Source: Pseudomonas sp. LBUM920
GTDB taxonomy: Bacteria; Pseudomonadota; Gammaproteobacteria; Pseudomonadales; Pseudomonadaceae
Reading direction: 5' to 3'
Assembly (NCBI RefSeq): GCF_003852315.1
Contig: NZ_CP027762.1
Span: 2,957,501-3,021,500, forward strand
DNA: 64,000 nt
The position numbers and the translations under genes are program-made. How positions within the stretch are numbered: the stretch's first letter is position 1; the number at the start of each line of letters is the position of its first letter. The notes below the pieces were generated by a model. The model was not told the DNA's origin. It saw only the letters and a program-made list of their open reading frames with translations, and did no database searches. Below are positions 18,056-26,277 of the stretch, one piece after another.

Positions 18056-18966
18056 AGCAAGCGGTCTCCGCAGCCCTTGAAGGCTTCTTCCAGGTAGTCG
18101 ATCCAGGCACGAATGGCCGGCAGTACGCCACGGCGATGCGGGTACACCGCCTGCAACCAGCCGCCCGGCGACGACCATTGCGGCAGCAGCTGCACCAACT
18201 GGCCGCTGGCCAATTCCTCTTCGCAGTACATCATCGGCAAGACGGTGAAACCCAGGCCTTTGAGGGCACAGGCCTTGCGCACGATGAAGTCGTCGATGCC
18301 CAGGCGGGCCTCCAGCGCGAGGTCCTGAGCGTTGCCTTGCGGGTCGATCAGGCGCAGGTGGACCAGGCGGTCGGCCTCCAGCGCGCCGAGCACCGGCAGT
18401 TGTTTGAGGTCTTCGAGGCTGTCGATGTGCCGACCCTGGATGAATTCAGGGCTGGCCACCAGCAGGGTCTGGGCCTGGCGCAGGCGCTTGGTCACCAGCA
18501 GCGGGTCTTCATCGCCCGACTCGCGCACGCGCAGGGCCACGTCGATGCCCTCAGCCACCAGGTCGACACGGCGGTTCACCAGCGTCATCTCCAGCTGCAC
18601 CAGCGGGTGGGCGGCGAGAAAACCGGCAACCATGTCCGGCAACATGTGCTGGGCCATGCCCACCGGGCAACTGACCCGCAGGCGCCCGCGCGGTTCGCTG
18701 GACATACTGGCCACGGCCTCGTCGGCCATTTCCGCTTCCAGCAGCATCGCCTGGCAATGGCGCAAATAACGCTCGCCGACCGCAGTGAGGGTCAATTGGC
18801 GGGTGGTGCGCTGCAACAGGCGCGCGCCGAGGCGTTCTTCCAGCTCGGCAATACGCCGTGACAGCCGTGACTTGGGAATCCCCAGCAGCCGGCCGGCCGC
18901 CGCAAAGCCGCCGGCCTCGACGACTTTGGCGAAATAGTAGAGGTCGTTGAGGTCTTGCATGGTCAA
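18052..18966 (-). CDS. LysR-family transcriptional regulator
   Basis: 304 residues. The N-terminal winged helix is typical (DLYYFAKVVEAGGFAAAGRL with KSRLSRRIAELEERLGARLL). The substrate-binding domain follows from about residue 90. It belongs to the large LysR branch with the RTTRQLTLT signature. Its promoter carries a sequence (18970-18995) that recurs upstream of azoR 3.8 kb away, so autoregulation and control of azoR are plausible. An alternative start at 18960 is possible. Confidence 0.88.
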   Translation of the reverse strand: MTMQDLNDLYYFAKVVEAGGFAAAGRLLGIPKSRLSRRIAELEERLGARLLQRTTRQLTLTAVGERYLRHCQAMLLEAEMADEAVASMSSEPRGRLRVSCPVGMAQHMLPDMVAGFLAAHPLVQLEMTLVNRRVDLVAEGIDVALRVRESGDEDPLLVTKRLRQAQTLLVASPEFIQGRHIDSLEDLKQLPVLGALEADRLVHLRLIDPQGNAQDLALEARLGIDDFIVRKACALKGLGFTVLPMMYCEEELASGQLVQLLPQWSSPGGWLQAVYPHRRGVLPAIRAWIDYLEEAFKGCGDRLL

Positions 18967-18969
18967 CCT

Positions 18970-18995
18970 ATTGTCCTGTCAGTGGGACGAACTAT
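18970..18995. promoter_or_regulatory. Candidate LysR operator at the lysR promoter
   Basis: ATTGTCCTG, six bases, then GGGACGAACTAT, lying 4-29 bp before the lysR start. It matches the site at 22809-22834 upstream of azoR at most positions, including the asymmetric GACGAAC half. Confidence 0.55.
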
Positions 18996-19071
18996 CCGCG
19001 TCTGGCGAGGGCAAATCCACTACAAAAAAGCGAGCGCCGTGTGGCGACTCGCTGTGGACGCGATTAAACGC

Positions 19072-20451
19072 TTAGAACTGCGCGCCCGCCATCAGCACAT
19101 ACTTCACATGCACGTACTCTTCGATCCCGTAATAGCTGCCCTCACGGCCGTAGCCGGATTGCTTGATACCGCCAAATGGAATCGACGCGGTGCCGACCGA
19201 ACCGGAATTGAGGATGACCATCCCAGCCTCCAGTTGGCGCGACAGCCTTAGCGAACGCCCCAGCGCGCGGGTGTAGGCATACGCCACCAGGCCAAACTCG
19301 GTCTGGTTGGCGCGCGCGATGACTTCCTCTTCATCCTTGAATGAATAGAAGGCGAACACCGGCCCGAAGATTTCCTCAGTGGCCAGCGGCGAGTCGTCGC
19401 GCAAACCGATCAACACGGTGGGTTCGTAGAACAACCCGCCCCTGGCATGGGGCTTGCCGCCCATCAGCACGCTGGCGCCGGCGGCCTTGGCGTCTTCCAC
19501 CAGGCGGACGACTTTGTCAAAACCCAGTTGATTGACCAGCGGCCCGACCACAAAGTCTTCGCGCAGGCCTTGATCCACGTCGATTTTGGCAACGGCCGCC
19601 TGCACCCGTTGGACGAACTCGTCGAGGATGCTGTGCTGCACAAAAATCCGGTTTGGCGAGATGCAAACCTGCCCGCTGTTGCGCAGTTTGGCGCTGACCA
19701 GGCCCTTGACGGCCTCATCCAGGTTGGCGTCCTCGAACACGATAAACGGCGCGTTGCCGCCCAGTTCCAGGGTCATTTTCTTGAGGGTGGCCGCGCATTG
19801 CGCCGCAAGCAATTTGCCGACAGCGGTGGAGCCGGTAAAGGTGATTTTGCGAATACGCGGGTCGCCGGTGAAGATCAGGCCGATCTCCCTGGGATCGCCG
19901 ACCACCACTTCCAGCACGCCGGGTTCGATACCGGCCTTGCGCGCGTATTCCAGCAGCTTGAAGGCGGTGAGCGGCGTGTCTTCGGCAGGTTTGATGACCA
20001 TGGTGCAACCCGCCGCCAAGGCTGTGGCGACTTTGCGCGTGATCATCATGAACGGGAAATTCCACGGGGTGATTGCCGCGACAGGGCCAATGGCTTCCTT
20101 GGTCACCAGCACGTTGGCGTTGCGGTCGTGGGTGGGCAGGGTGTCGCCGTACACGCGCTTGGCTTCTTCGGCGTACCACTCGATAAAACCCAGGCCGTAA
20201 TCGATCTCGCCCCGGGCTTCGGTGAGGCACTTGCCATTTTCGCGGCACAGCAGTTCGGCAAAGGCTTCCTTGTCAGCCTTAACGGCGTCGTGCCAGCGGC
20301 GCAGGATCTCGCTGCGCTCCCTGGCGAGCGTGGAAGACCATTCAGGGAACGCCGCGCAGGTGCGGTCGACCGCCGCTTTGACCTCAGCCGAGGTGTTCTT
20401 GGCAACGCGGCCGATTTCTTCACCGGTGGCGGGGTTGTAGACGATAAGCAT
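19072..20451 (-). CDS. NAD(P)-dependent succinate-semialdehyde dehydrogenase family enzyme
   Basis: 459 residues of the aldehyde dehydrogenase superfamily, closest in motif content to GabD-type enzymes. Visible are ITPWNFPFMMITRK, the glycine motif FTGSTAVGK, catalytic Glu in LELGGNAPFIVF, and catalytic Cys in SGQVCISPNRI. It oxidises an aldehyde such as succinate semialdehyde to the acid. It lies divergent to an AraC regulator (158-bp gap), which may control it. Several gabD-like paralogues are usual in Pseudomonas, so no symbol is given. Confidence 0.9.
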   Translation of the reverse strand: MLIVYNPATGEEIGRVAKNTSAEVKAAVDRTCAAFPEWSSTLARERSEILRRWHDAVKADKEAFAELLCRENGKCLTEARGEIDYGLGFIEWYAEEAKRVYGDTLPTHDRNANVLVTKEAIGPVAAITPWNFPFMMITRKVATALAAGCTMVIKPAEDTPLTAFKLLEYARKAGIEPGVLEVVVGDPREIGLIFTGDPRIRKITFTGSTAVGKLLAAQCAATLKKMTLELGGNAPFIVFEDANLDEAVKGLVSAKLRNSGQVCISPNRIFVQHSILDEFVQRVQAAVAKIDVDQGLREDFVVGPLVNQLGFDKVVRLVEDAKAAGASVLMGGKPHARGGLFYEPTVLIGLRDDSPLATEEIFGPVFAFYSFKDEEEVIARANQTEFGLVAYAYTRALGRSLRLSRQLEAGMVILNSGSVGTASIPFGGIKQSGYGREGSYYGIEEYVHVKYVLMAGAQF

Positions 20452-20609
20452 GAGGGCATCTCCGAGGGCTGAACGTGGTGTTTCAGGCTACGGAAACGGG
20501 CGGTTTGAGCGAATATCCAAACCAATCTGCTGATTGCCTATTCCTATGAGTGCATAGCCACGGCGACGATTGCGCAGTAACGTGCGGTTTTCGCCAGGAG
20601 CCTTGCACC

Positions 20610-21536
20610 ATGGGCCGTGCCCAACGAATTATCGAACTGATGGGCACCCTGGCGCCTGTCGAAGGCTATAACCTGACCGCGTTGGATGATGTGCGCTTTC
20701 TGCGTTCCAACCGGCCTTTGCATCGGGTGCCAGTGCTCTACGATCCCGGCATTGTGATTGTCTGCCAGGGGTGCAAGCGCGGCTTTCTGGGGGAAGACAT
20801 TTACCTGTATGACGCACAGCATTACCTGGTGGTCTCGGTACCTGTGCCGTTCACCATGGAAACCGAGGCCAGCGAAGAGGAGCCCATGCTGGCGGTGTAC
20901 CTGCGGCTGGATTTTACCCTCGCCGCCGAATGGATGGTGGCGCTGGATGACTTCCCTGACCTGATTGAGGCCAAGCCCCGCGGCATGTATTCATCGCCCA
21001 TGGATGAGCCGCTCAGCGAGTCGTTGCTGCGTTTTCTCGAAGTGATGCGCGTGCCGATGGACGCGCAACTCCTCGGCCCGTCGCTGGTGCGCGAAATCTA
21101 CTACCGCATCCTCACGGGCGCGCAGGGCGGCTCGATGCGCGCCGCGCTGAACCAGCAGGGCCAGTTCGGTAAGGTCGCGCGGGCGATCCTCAAGATTCAC
21201 GGCTGCTACCACCAGCACCTGGACGTGGAAGCCCTGGCGGCGGAAGCCGTGATGAGCGTGCCGAGTTTTCATGCGCACTTTCGCACGGTCACGGGCACCT
21301 CACCGATGCAATACCTCAAGTCCACGCGCCTGCACCAGGCGCGCTTATTGATGTTGCGCAACGACATCACCGCCGCCACGGCGTGTGCCAGGGTCGGCTA
21401 TGAGAGCGCTTCGCAGTTCAGCCGCGAGTTCAAACGCTTTTTCGGGCGCACGCCGCAGGCAGAGATCCAGTGGATGAAGCGCACCTATGCGTTGCCGGCG
21501 CCTACGTCGGCGTCGATTTATGTGTCGTCCCACTGA
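20610..21536 (+). CDS. AraC-family transcriptional regulator
   Basis: 308 residues from the ATG at 20610 (preceded by CAGGAG); the longer upstream frame is less likely. The N-terminal part matches the AraC_N cupin-like domain (VPVLYDPGIVIVCQGCKRG ... YLVVSVPVPF). The C-terminus has two helix-turn-helix motifs (LAAEAVMSVPSFHAHFRTVT and ACARVGYESASQFSREFKRF). It is divergent from the aldehyde dehydrogenase, the most likely target. Its end overlaps the convergent MFS gene by 35 bp. Confidence 0.9.
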   Translation: MGRAQRIIELMGTLAPVEGYNLTALDDVRFLRSNRPLHRVPVLYDPGIVIVCQGCKRGFLGEDIYLYDAQHYLVVSVPVPFTMETEASEEEPMLAVYLRLDFTLAAEWMVALDDFPDLIEAKPRGMYSSPMDEPLSESLLRFLEVMRVPMDAQLLGPSLVREIYYRILTGAQGGSMRAALNQQGQFGKVARAILKIHGCYHQHLDVEALAAEAVMSVPSFHAHFRTVTGTSPMQYLKSTRLHQARLLMLRNDITAATACARVGYESASQFSREFKRFFGRTPQAEIQWMKRTYALPAPTSASIYVSSH

Positions 21537-22692
21537 ACAGGGTCATCAGCAAGGCCAGCCCGGCGAAGGCCGCGCCGGTGAGGGCCTGACCCTGCCAGCC
21601 GTAGTGCTGCGAGGCGAAAGCGCCCGCCGCCGAGCCCAGGGCGCCGCCGATAAAGTAGACCACCATGAACACGGTGTTCAGGCGGCTGGTGGCTGAGGGT
21701 TCCAGCGCCAATACGCGGGTCTGGTTGGCCAGTTGGTTGGTCCGGTTACCCAGGTCGAGGAAGGTGGCCGCGATCAGGATGGGCCACCACCAGCCGCTCA
21801 GCCCAAGGCTGTAGATCAGGATAAACGCCACCAGCACCGTGGTGATGCCGGCGCGTTCGAGCAAGCGCCCATGGCGCCGGGTTTGTTGGCCGATGGTCGA
21901 GGCGCAGAGGATGCCGACAATGGCCGAGAGCCCCACCAGGCCTGCCTGGGCACTCGAAAAGCCATACGGCGGCAAGGCCAGCAAGGCGGCCATCGAGCCC
22001 CAGAACACATTCAATGCACCAAATACCAGGGCGCCCTTTAGCGCCGACTGGCGCAGGGTCGGATATTGCCTGGCCAAACCCCAGAGGGATTTGAGCAAGG
22101 CGCCATACGCGAGTTTGCTGGTGGAGATCGACACCGGCATGCGCGTCAGGATTGCCATAAACAGCAGTACATCCAGCGCCGCGGCCACGGCAAACATGCC
22201 GCGCCAGCCCAGCCAGCCGCTGACCACGCCGCTGACGGTCCTGGCCAGCAAGCCACCGGCCGACAAGCCGCTGACCATCAGGCCCAGCACCGCGCCTTTC
22301 TGTTCGAGGGTACTGAGGTCGGAAGCGGCGGGAATGATCACCTGCGCGCTGATTCCCGACAGCCCCAGCAGCCCGCTCGCCACCAGCAGCCAGGCGTAAG
22401 ACGGCGCCGTGGCCGAGGCCAGCAGGCTGATGAAGTTCAGGCACAGCACGGCCAGGATCAGGGTGCGTCGGCTGATCCGGTCGCCCAGCGGCACGAACAG
22501 CAGCAGGCCACAGGCATAACCGAGCTGCGTGAGCATCGCGATCTGCCCGACGTGCGCGGTCGACACCGCAAAGGTGTCGGCAATCAGCGGCAGCATGGCC
22601 TGGTTGTAGTAAATCGTGGCGACCGAAAACCCGCAGCAGATGGCTAGGATCAGGGTCAGGCTCTTGGTCAGTACGGGAGAGGGTGGGTGCAT
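21502..22692 (-). CDS. Major facilitator superfamily transporter
   Basis: About 396 residues from the ATG at 22692; the frame extends to a TTG at 22737. There are 12 predicted spans. The early segment (ATIYYNQAMLPLIADTF) and the first-loop motif (FVPLGDRISRRTLIL) mark an MFS drug/metabolite exporter of the YgaY/inner-membrane type. The substrate is unknown. It is convergent with the araC gene. Confidence 0.88.
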   Translation of the reverse strand: MHPPSPVLTKSLTLILAICCGFSVATIYYNQAMLPLIADTFAVSTAHVGQIAMLTQLGYACGLLLFVPLGDRISRRTLILAVLCLNFISLLASATAPSYAWLLVASGLLGLSGISAQVIIPAASDLSTLEQKGAVLGLMVSGLSAGGLLARTVSGVVSGWLGWRGMFAVAAALDVLLFMAILTRMPVSISTSKLAYGALLKSLWGLARQYPTLRQSALKGALVFGALNVFWGSMAALLALPPYGFSSAQAGLVGLSAIVGILCASTIGQQTRRHGRLLERAGITTVLVAFILIYSLGLSGWWWPILIAATFLDLGNRTNQLANQTRVLALEPSATSRLNTVFMVVYFIGGALGSAAGAFASQHYGWQGQALTGAAFAGLALLMTLFSGTTHKSTPT

Positions 22693-22808
22693 GGCGTGGC
22701 CGCTGGCTGTCGGATCTGCCGGCGAGAATGAAGCCAAGCGCGGGCGAAATCCAGTGCGTCAGCGCATCAGGCAATAACCTTGTTGGATTGAATGTTGGCG
22801 TTTAATCG

Positions 22809-22834
22809 ATTGTCCTGCTGGCAGGACGAACAAT
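22809..22834. promoter_or_regulatory. Candidate LysR operator upstream of azoR
   Basis: ATTGTCCTGCTGGCAGGACG followed by AACAAT, containing the perfect inverted repeat GTCCTGC-TG-GCAGGAC with outer ATTG/CAAT. It lies about 92 bp before the azoR start codon and resembles the site before lysR at 18970-18995. Confidence 0.6.
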
Positions 22835-22925
22835 CGCATTTAAGCTGTCTAATCGTTTATTGGGTTCATGTGTAGGATCAACCTCATTCGATCGCCTAGC
22901 CGCGATCCTCACTTGGAGATCCCGC

Positions 22926-23537
22926 ATGAAACTGTTGCATATCGATTCCAGCATCCTCGGCGACAACTCGGCTTCGCGTCAGCTCAGCGCTGGTGTGGTC
23001 AAGGCCTGGCAAGCGGCTGAGCCGGGTGTGGAAGTGACTTACCGTGACCTGGCAAGCGAAGGCATCAGCCACTTTTCGGGCCTGACCCTGGGCGCCCTGG
23101 GCACCGCGGCTGAACTGCGCGACGCGGTACAACAGCACGAGGCTGAGCTGAGCGCGTCGTCCCTGGCTGAATTCATCGCTGCCGACGCTGTGGTGATCGG
23201 CGCGCCGATGTACAACTTCTCGGTGCCGTCCCAGCTCAAGGCCTGGATCGACCGCATCGCCGTTGCCGGCCAGACGTTCCGTTACACCGAAGCCGGCCCT
23301 GAAGGCCTGTGCGGTGGCAAGAAGCTGATCATCGTCTCGACTGCGGGCGGTCTGCACGCCGGTCAGGCAAGCAACGTCGGCCACGAAGACTATTTGAAAC
23401 TGGTGTTTGGCTTCCTTGGCATCACCGACATCGAGTTCGTCCGCGCCCAAGGCCTGGCCTACGGTGAAGAAGTACGCAGCAAAGCCCTGAGCGACGCCAA
23501 CGCTGTCATCAACGAACAATTGTTCGCCGCCGCGTAA
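22926..23537 (+). CDS. azoR: FMN-dependent NADH-azoreductase / quinone reductase
   Basis: 203 residues from the ATG at 22926, preceded by TTGGAGAT. The flavodoxin-like fold is shown by the phosphate-binding N-terminus (HIDSSILGDNSASRQLS), the APMYNFSVPSQLKAWID motif and the STAGGLHAG loop. AzoR enzymes reduce azo dyes and quinones with two electrons, probably protecting against quinone stress. A LysR-type site lies upstream and a rho-independent terminator follows. Confidence 0.94.
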   Translation: MKLLHIDSSILGDNSASRQLSAGVVKAWQAAEPGVEVTYRDLASEGISHFSGLTLGALGTAAELRDAVQQHEAELSASSLAEFIAADAVVIGAPMYNFSVPSQLKAWIDRIAVAGQTFRYTEAGPEGLCGGKKLIIVSTAGGLHAGQASNVGHEDYLKLVFGFLGITDIEFVRAQGLAYGEEVRSKALSDANAVINEQLFAAA

Positions 23538-23591
23538 GGCTTGTGTAAATTTCGCGTCTGCTCGGTTCCAATCTGAAGCCGGGCGCCTAAA

Positions 23592-23636
23592 CTCTGTATT
23601 CTGATCGCCTCAAACGACCGGAATACGGAGTTTTTT
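23592..23636 (+). terminator. Rho-independent terminator of azoR
   Basis: CTCTGTATTCTG pairs with CGGAATACGGAG (one mismatch plus wobble) and is followed by six T residues, 55 bp after the azoR stop. Confidence 0.85.
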
Positions 23637-23777
23637 CGTTTACCCGCTGTCACTACTTTGGCCCAGGTTATGCACGCATGGGTTTATCACCCGGTGTGAG
23701 CGCCTTGAACCATGGACTTTTCATATAGATCTGCCGCGGGTGTTGAACGTGGTCGCGCAGCAAAGGTGGACATCCCC

Positions 23778-24815
23778 ATGATGCGTCTTTGTGCTGTTTT
23801 GGTTCTCTCCCTGCTCGGTGGCCTGATTTCAGTGCACGCCGCCCCAGCGCCGCACCCGCATTGGAGTGTGGGCTTCCATCGCATGACCTTTCTCGACCCG
23901 CTGGACCTGCAGCCGATGAAAGCCATCGCGTTTTATCCGTCGACCGACGATGAGCACAGCACTGCGTTGGGCGCCTATCACGTCGCCGCCACCGAAGACT
24001 CCAAGGTCGCCATCGGCCGCTTTCCGATGCTGATGCTGTCCCACGGCAACACCGGTACGCCACTGGCCCTGCACGACCTGGCCACGTCTTTGGCACGCAA
24101 GGGGTTTGTCGTGGTGGCCGTGTTGCACCCTGGCGACAACTACAAGGATCACAGCCGCCTGGGCACCGTGAGTAACCTGTACGGCCGGCCGATTCAGATC
24201 TCCGAAGCGATCACCGCCACCCTCGGCGACCCGATGCTGTCGCCGTTCGTGAACGTCGATCAGGTGGGCGTAATCGGTTACTCCGCCGGCGGCGAAACCG
24301 CGTTGATCCTGGCCGGCGCCAAGCCGGATTTCGACCGCCTGCGCCGTTATTGCCAGGAGCGCCCGGAAGACCGCGACGCATGCACCACCAAAGGCGAACT
24401 GGTGGTCGACCGCGACGACTTGCAGCCACAGGCCGACCCGCGCATTCATGCCTTGATGCTGATGGCGCCGTTGAGCCTGATGTTTGGCCGCCATACCCTG
24501 GCGGATGTGCATGTGCCCGTGCTGCTTTACAGCGGCGACGGCGACAAACTGGTGGCGGTGGACAAGAACGCCGCTGCGCTGGCGCGCAAACTGCCGGAGC
24601 CGCCGGATTTCAAACTGTTGGCGGGCGCCGGGCATTTCGTGTTCATGGCGCCGTGTGACAGCGACCAGTTGGTGGCGATGCCGGCGATCTGCACCGATGC
24701 CGATGGCGTCGACCGCGAAGGCATCCACCGCGACCTGATTTCAGAAGCGGGGCGCTTCTTCTCCCACACGCTGGGCCAAGCGACCCGCGCCGGTATGCAG
24801 ACCGCTGATCAGTAA
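23778..24815 (+). CDS. Secreted alpha/beta hydrolase (dienelactone-hydrolase/lipase-like)
   Basis: 345 residues from the ATG at 23778 (GGTGGA upstream). A signal peptide covers about residues 1-23 (LCAVLVLSLLGGLISVHA). The nucleophile elbow GYSAGGET is near residue 172, the oxyanion region is LSHGNTG near 88, and the catalytic His probably lies in GAGHFVF near 289. The family acts on esters or similar bonds in the periplasm; the substrate is unknown. Its end overlaps the convergent MFS gene by 7 bp. Confidence 0.85.
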   Translation: MMRLCAVLVLSLLGGLISVHAAPAPHPHWSVGFHRMTFLDPLDLQPMKAIAFYPSTDDEHSTALGAYHVAATEDSKVAIGRFPMLMLSHGNTGTPLALHDLATSLARKGFVVVAVLHPGDNYKDHSRLGTVSNLYGRPIQISEAITATLGDPMLSPFVNVDQVGVIGYSAGGETALILAGAKPDFDRLRRYCQERPEDRDACTTKGELVVDRDDLQPQADPRIHALMLMAPLSLMFGRHTLADVHVPVLLYSGDGDKLVAVDKNAAALARKLPEPPDFKLLAGAGHFVFMAPCDSDQLVAMPAICTDADGVDREGIHRDLISEAGRFFSHTLGQATRAGMQTADQ

Positions 24816-25984
24816 GCGCGGCGTTTGAGCAGCACGGTCAGCCCCAGCGCCGTGACCGATAGCAGCGCGGCGCAAAAGAAGATCCAGCCGTAGCCCAGGT
24901 TCAGGGCCACGGCGCCCATCAATGGCCCGGCAATCGCCAGGGCCAGATCAAAAAACACCGCATACGCACTCAAGCCGGCGCCACGGCTGCTATTGGGCAC
25001 TTGCTTGATGGCTTCGACGCCAAGCGCCGGGTACACCAGCGACAGGCCAAAACCCGTGAGCCCGGCACCGATCAACGCAACCCCGGTTGAGGGCGCCAGC
25101 CACAGCAGCGTCAGGCCCAGGGTTTCAATGGTCATGCAGGCAATCGCTGCACTGAACCCGCCAAAACGGCTGATGGCAGAGATGAACACCAGGCGCGACA
25201 GGATAAAACACACGCCAAATACCGTCAGGCAATACGCTGCCCCGGCCCAGCCGCGATTGAGGTAATACAGGGTAATAAAGGTGGTCAGCGTGCCATAGCC
25301 AATCGACGCCAGGCACAGGCTGGTGCCAAACGGCGCAATGCGCCCGAACACCGCCCAAAAGGGCAGCCGTTCGCCGCGTACCACGGGCACCGAAGGCTTA
25401 TTGCGGATCAGCACCAGACCCAACGCCGCCAGCACCGTCAAGGCGATGCCGAGGCTGGTGTAGCCATAATCCGCCACCATCACCACGCCCAGCGGCGCGC
25501 CAATCGCAATGGCGCCGTAGGAGGCAATGCCATTCCACGAAATCGAGCGCGCGGTGTGTTCAGCGCCCACCGCGCCCATGCACCAACTGATGGTGCCCAC
25601 GCCAATCAGCCCTTGAGCTACGCCAAGCAACAGCCGGCCGACGATCAGGATGCCCAGGCTCAGCGCGGGCAGGCTCTCGACCAGCGTCGCGAAAAACGTC
25701 AGCACACCGCTGACCAGAATACCGGCCAGGCCCAGCACAATTGCCCGCTTGGTGCCGACGTTATCGGACATGCGCCCAGCCATGGGCCGGCTGAGCAGGG
25801 TGGCCAGGTACTGCGAACCGATGGTGATCCCGGCCACCACCGCGCTGAAACCCAGGTTTTCATGCACATAGCCCGGGATTACCGCGATCGGCAGGCCGAT
25901 GCAGATAAAGGCGATGAAGGTGTAGAAGACGATGGAGACGATCTGCAGGGTGATCGACAGTGAAGTGGGGGCAGTGGCAGGCAT
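24809..25984 (-). CDS. MFS transporter of the YhhS/YfcJ type
   Basis: 391 residues from the ATG at 25984; an ATG at 26017 in the same frame is possible. There are twelve hydrophobic spans. The conserved segments LPIAVIPGYVHENLGFSAV and SRPMAGRMSDNVGTKRA are characteristic of the small YhhS-like group, often linked to arabinose, glyphosate or drug export. The physiological substrate is unknown. It is convergent with the hydrolase gene. Confidence 0.87.
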   Translation of the reverse strand: MPATAPTSLSITLQIVSIVFYTFIAFICIGLPIAVIPGYVHENLGFSAVVAGITIGSQYLATLLSRPMAGRMSDNVGTKRAIVLGLAGILVSGVLTFFATLVESLPALSLGILIVGRLLLGVAQGLIGVGTISWCMGAVGAEHTARSISWNGIASYGAIAIGAPLGVVMVADYGYTSLGIALTVLAALGLVLIRNKPSVPVVRGERLPFWAVFGRIAPFGTSLCLASIGYGTLTTFITLYYLNRGWAGAAYCLTVFGVCFILSRLVFISAISRFGGFSAAIACMTIETLGLTLLWLAPSTGVALIGAGLTGFGLSLVYPALGVEAIKQVPNSSRGAGLSAYAVFFDLALAIAGPLMGAVALNLGYGWIFFCAALLSVTALGLTVLLKRRAY

Positions 25985-26094
25985 GGTCACTCGTTCGCGG
26001 GCGGGCGGTGACGGCATGATGGCAAGGGCGTGGGGGAAAAGGAAGCAGGCTAACTAGTTTGTTTGATGGCTGGGTTTATTATGGTGAGCGGGCT

Positions 26095-26236
26095 GCTTGT
26101 GGCGAGCAGGCTTGCCCTGCGTTGGGCTGCGCAGCAGCCCCAATAAAAAACACCGCGTTCTGCCAGGCAGAACGCGGTGTCTGATTTTAGGGCCGCTTCG
26201 CAGCCCAACGCAGGGCAAGCCTGCTCGCCACAACAA
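26095..26236. repeat. Long REP-type inverted repeat downstream of ybiT
   Basis: TGTGGCGAGCAGGCTTGCCC and GCGTTGGGCTGCG on the left are mirrored by CGCAGCCCAACGCAGGGCAA and GCCTGCTCGCCACA on the right. This is the same class as 1065-1197. The ybiT terminator is nested between the arms. Confidence 0.85.
26143..26179 (-). terminator. Rho-independent terminator of ybiT
   Basis: A perfect 15-bp inverted repeat (ACACCGCGTTCTGCC / GGCAGAACGCGGTGT) with six T residues after it on the minus strand, about 100 bp beyond the ybiT stop. Confidence 0.9.
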
Positions 26237-26277
26237 GCCAGCTCACAGGGCAAGCCAGCTCACTACAGTGGCGTTAC

